A stretch of DNA of 44,400 nucleotides, taken from the NCBI GenBank assembly GCA_021736575.1, contig JAIPFP010000022.1, forward strand, positions 1 to 44,400, written 5' to 3'. Shown in pieces: positions 41,747 through 44,400 of this stretch. Position 1 is the stretch's first letter. Each line of letters opens with the position of its first letter. The notes under the pieces are model-generated. The model was given only the letters and a program-made list of their open reading frames with translations, ran no database searches and was not told the origin of the DNA. Made by a program: the position numbers and the translations under genes. The DNA comes from Pirellula sp. GTDB lineage: Bacteria; Planctomycetota; Planctomycetia; Pirellulales; Pirellulaceae.

Positions 41747-42069
41747 AGAGAGTCGAAAGGGCGTGTATGGCACGAATCTCCGACTCGTCAGCGATCCGGT
41801 CAGCCACGCAGTCGCCCTATTGTAAAACGATTGTCCCAATCGTTTATCTGAAATGAAGTTTGTACCTGCTGCAGAAACAGTTGAGGCCAACTGTTCTACA
41901 CTGAACACATCGTGTCGCAATTACTGTCATCAGCGTACAACTTGGGGGCCAAAGTGATTGGCTCAATCTTCTTTGGTGGACTCTTTCATTCCCAACTCCA
42001 ATCCGGTTTATCCCGGCGCTTTCCTGCGTCCCCATATGTCTCGATATGTCTCTGCTCGAACAACGCTCG
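41747..42069. other. Intergenic region with second copy of the 118-bp repeat
   Basis: The 323 bases contain the repeat at 41787-41903 and no supported gene. Confidence 0.5.
41787..41903. repeat. 118-bp dispersed repeat, copy 2
   Basis: See copy 1. The differences are single bases, among them GTAAAACG against GTAGAACG and GAGGCCAAC against GAGGACAAC; the latter breaks the second palindrome. Confidence 0.92.
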
Positions 42070-42999
42070 CTATTGGCTTTGAGTTACAAATCGATCCAGT
42101 TCAGGCCAATTCAAGCGAGATCGCTTCATTAGCATCTGGCACAGAATGACATGCGGAGTAGACCAGTATCGACCGACCGAAAGCAAGCATCCGCCGATTG
42201 CCAACTTGAAGCGATCCATCAACTTGGGGCGTACTTTCGAATCGTTTTTGACCAACGCGATCGGGTCCCAAAAAAGTGCACCGTCGATCGCCCGTAAGCC
42301 ATTGGGCTTGTAAATGCGTGTGATGTTGCCACTGAATCGCCGATTGGAAGCTAGGTGAGTCGCCACGCTTGGCGCCAAGTACCAAAAGGGGGCGTGGATC
42401 AGCAAATATCCATCGTTGCCGATCGATTTCGCCAAAGACCCAACCATCTCTACGGGGTTAGGCACATGCTCCAAAACGTCTAAGCATACCACGGCGTCAT
42501 AGAGTTCTTCATGGAGCAAATCTTCATGCGTTAGCATCCGAACACTGCAACCCAGTTGGGCAAATAACTGTTTCGCAAATTGGATGGCCTTTTGCGAAAC
42601 TTCAAAGTAAGTCACGTCGTGTCCGGCCAAGGCAAGAGCAGCACTATCGAAGCCGAGCCCATCACCGTAAACCAAAACACGGCAAGGCCGTCCAAATCGC
42701 GTCCGCAAGTGCTGAACAATCCGATCTTGCATTTGCTGTTTGAGCTCACATCTGTTCCACACCAGTGTTTCAAACACAAAAGCCGTAGTACCTTGATAGA
42801 ACCCGATCAAATCCTCGGACCATTGGTACGGTCGAATGTTGCGTGCTTTCAGCTCCTTCCAAACCGTGCTTCCCAAACTTGCGTTTTCGCTAGCCAATGC
42901 TCGAGCCGTTTCGGCGGTAGTCTCACCCGTGACGGAAGAAACCATGGAGATAAGTGTATCCACATCTTGAAACAAGTCTGCGGTTGTTCGGATCTTCAT
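42070..42999 (-). CDS. SAM-dependent methyltransferase (class I)
   Basis: ATG 42999 is chosen because GGGGA lies seven bases upstream; GTG 43089 and ATG 43029 are alternatives, and the first would overlap the glycosyltransferase gene. The Rossmann core shows VLVYGDGLGFDSAALALAGHDV (motif I), YFEVSQKAIQFAKQL, and DAVVCLDVLEHVPNPVEMV (motif IV region with the acidic pair), so it belongs to the Methyltransf_11/25 group. About 95 N-terminal helical residues precede the core. The substrate is unknown; the pairing with a ceramide-glucosyltransferase-like enzyme suggests a lipid or glycolipid. Confidence 0.85.
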   Translation of the reverse strand: MKIRTTADLFQDVDTLISMVSSVTGETTAETARALASENASLGSTVWKELKARNIRPYQWSEDLIGFYQGTTAFVFETLVWNRCELKQQMQDRIVQHLRTRFGRPCRVLVYGDGLGFDSAALALAGHDVTYFEVSQKAIQFAKQLFAQLGCSVRMLTHEDLLHEELYDAVVCLDVLEHVPNPVEMVGSLAKSIGNDGYLLIHAPFWYLAPSVATHLASNRRFSGNITRIYKPNGLRAIDGALFWDPIALVKNDSKVRPKLMDRFKLAIGGCLLSVGRYWSTPHVILCQMLMKRSRLNWPELDRFVTQSQ

Positions 43000-43067
43000 A
43001 ACCATTCCCCGTATTGGTGGTGTTTCCATTGCGTTGTTCAAGGCCGCGATTGCCTTACTGGAGTTTT

Positions 43068-44357
43068 CTACAGGGAATGCTTTCGGCACCCACTACCATG
43101 CACATCACTTCGAAACGGATGGTAGCCCTGCATTCGGATGTCAAAGGGACCGGTTATGTCGTATTCGATCCCTCGCCACTCGACTCGTGTCATTCGCAAG
43201 CATCTTACTAACGCAGCAGTGTAGATGCACTGTGTTGTCCAGACGTACCAACCGAGTTGCCACCATCGAAGGTTTCGGTGCCAATCGGCTGGTTCACCTC
43301 TTCCATTAACAATCGCACGCACCGAAGAATCCATCCACGGCAACATCAAACTCAAGAACGTTTGGAACGCAAGCATAGCCATTAAGCTAGCGAGCGCGGA
43401 GCCCCAGTAACCCATCAGCGCATAGACGACGCAAGTCGTCCAGCCCCACACCAAAAGAAGCGCTGAAGAAACTCCATGTCCAACAACTGCAAACCAAAGC
43501 GGATGGTAGAGCCGAGCTGTCAAAAGCTGCCGCTGAACCCACTTGAAAAAAGATGCTAGGTCGCAATCCTCCCGATTGACCATCATGAGACCTGGCACAA
43601 AGGCAACTTTTTGCCTGACGCTTTTTAACTGTCTGCTAAGCATCGTATCCTCGCAAAGAGCGTTTCGCCAACGATCGAGAAGATGCGCTCGCCGAATCGA
43701 ATCAAACTTGATGGCCAGAGTGCCACCCCATGCGATTCCATACCAATACATTTGGACGACGGCCGCACCGTTCCAAACATAGCGAGTCATGTTTCCGAGA
43801 CTGATGGTTTCTGGCATGTACCAGCGATTGCCTGTAGCCGCACCTACTTCCGGATCCTGAAGCGCGCTGGCTAACTCGCTCAGCCAAGTTCGATGCGGAA
43901 TGGTATCCGCGTCCAATTGGGCTACAAAACCCTGCGAATCGACTCTTGGGCCAATCGCTTGAATGAGACTCGAACACTTGAGACTACATGTCGTAAGCGG
44001 ATCAGAAAGTATTTGAATTTCAAAGCGTTTGAAATCCGGGTACTTAGTTAGCTCATTCTGAAGAACGGAGATTGCCGGGTCTTGAGCGGAGTCTACTACG
44101 AAACAGATTTCGAATTCAGGGTAGTCTTGCGACACCAAACCCTGAATGCACTGGCCCAAGAATGGGTCTCCTCCACGCAAGCAAAGGACGACCAACGCTG
44201 GCAGCGCAGTTGCTTCGTCCGACTTCACTATATATTTTCTAGCCTGCTTTTTGGAAGTGCATCCGCGCAATCGGGCAACAAAGCCAGCCACCAAAACAAG
44301 TTGGATCGAGGCCGATACCACAAGAGCGATCAGCAAAGGGATTAGCGAATCGCTCAA
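43068..44357 (-). CDS. Glycosyltransferase family 2/21, ceramide glucosyltransferase-like membrane protein
   Basis: The protein starts with a membrane anchor (LIPLLIALVVSASIQLVLVAGFV), then a GT-A domain: ALVVLCLRGGDPFLGQCIQGL, CFVVDSAQDP, AQLDADTIPHRTWLSEL with the metal-binding DAD, and ALCEDTMLSRQLK with the catalytic acid. Three or four hydrophobic helices follow (LLLVWGWTTCVVYALM, ALASLMAMLAFQTFLSLML, QLGWYVWTTQCIYTAALV). Processive and ceramide-type enzymes have a QxxRW box; here the matching place reads QRQLL. The likely start is TTG 44357, but the frame is open to the window edge, so the true start may lie beyond. It would glycosylate a lipid at the membrane. Confidence 0.82.
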   Translation of the reverse strand: MSDSLIPLLIALVVSASIQLVLVAGFVARLRGCTSKKQARKYIVKSDEATALPALVVLCLRGGDPFLGQCIQGLVSQDYPEFEICFVVDSAQDPAISVLQNELTKYPDFKRFEIQILSDPLTTCSLKCSSLIQAIGPRVDSQGFVAQLDADTIPHRTWLSELASALQDPEVGAATGNRWYMPETISLGNMTRYVWNGAAVVQMYWYGIAWGGTLAIKFDSIRRAHLLDRWRNALCEDTMLSRQLKSVRQKVAFVPGLMMVNREDCDLASFFKWVQRQLLTARLYHPLWFAVVGHGVSSALLLVWGWTTCVVYALMGYWGSALASLMAMLAFQTFLSLMLPWMDSSVRAIVNGRGEPADWHRNLRWWQLGWYVWTTQCIYTAALVRCLRMTRVEWRGIEYDITGPFDIRMQGYHPFRSDVHGSGCRKHSL

Positions 44358-44400
44358 GATACGTTGGATTCCTCGGCATAGCCTTTCAAATGATTTACGG

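Noticed and set aside
41438-41920. 160-residue minus-strand frame
   Set aside because: It is antisense to the small membrane gene and runs through the 118-bp repeat.

Overview
The window looks like a chromosomal segment of a planctomycete, probably Pirellulaceae-like. The case rests on a DUF1559 prepilin-like protein (N-terminal methylation motif plus C-terminal His-x9-Asp-Gly box), a leucine-rich-repeat/thioredoxin fusion, a short RpoD-type sigma factor, a TIGR03546/TIGR03545-type gene pair, an HTH-PTS-IIA protein, many dispersed palindromic repeats and moderate GC. No rRNA, tRNA, CRISPR array, integrase or intact transposase gene was found.

Layout. 1-2.5 kb (minus): a RhuM-family gene cut by the window edge, then the scar of a restriction-modification/helicase locus in which the front of an ASCH-SNF2-like helicase runs directly into the back of a type III-like Mod methyltransferase. 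2.6-5.4 kb (minus): the most unusual stretch. A 13-bp minisatellite is followed by an integron-like cassette array without an integrase: two complete attC-like sites (81 and 84 bp), one half site, shared cassette leaders, and cassettes encoding a lone lipoyl-like domain lacking its lysine, a pentapeptide-repeat protein, and a TypA/BipA C-terminal half without a GTPase domain. A remnant of a second pentapeptide cassette marks the right edge. 5.5-7.4 kb (minus): bioB and a TerC-family membrane protein. 7.7-8.7 kb (plus): sigma factor. 9-13 kb (minus): DUF1559 protein and LRR-thioredoxin protein. 13-13.9 kb: a second deletion scar joining the start of an RND adaptor to the end of an RND pump, a MITE-like repeat and a DUF1328 protein. 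14.4-17.2 kb (plus): TIGR03546/03545-like pair. 17.3-18.9 kb (minus): HTH-IIA regulator and an unknown receiver-like protein. 19.4-24.5 kb (plus): kdsD, kdsC and a 1142-residue envelope protein in the place where proteobacteria have lptC/lptA, which points to LPS core synthesis and export. 24.6-29.2 kb (minus): rpe, a histidine-phosphatase-fold protein without catalytic histidines, accD, a UxaE-like epimerase and an aldo/keto reductase. 29.2-29.8 kb: a hairpin repeat and a possible small RNA with a terminator. 29.8-39.9 kb: a chemosensory locus, with a receiver-PP2C phosphatase (minus) divergent from Hpt-STAS, hybrid CheA with a C-terminal receiver, CheW, MCP, CheB and CheR (plus, all overlapping or nearly so). 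40-42 kb: an HNH endonuclease and a small partner between two direct copies of a 118-bp repeat, plus small remnant-like ORFs. 42-44.4 kb (minus): a methyltransferase and a ceramide-glucosyltransferase-like GT2 enzyme.

How the genes work together. The che genes form one phosphorelay and adaptation module. It appears to be joined to a partner-switch-like output, because a PP2C/SpoIIE phosphatase with a receiver faces a protein carrying both an Hpt and a STAS domain. The kds genes and the large protein after them make a plausible LPS unit. The cassette array, the two deletion scars and four repeat families show that the regions between the housekeeping blocks are in flux. All functions are inferred from sequence reading alone; no database search was run.
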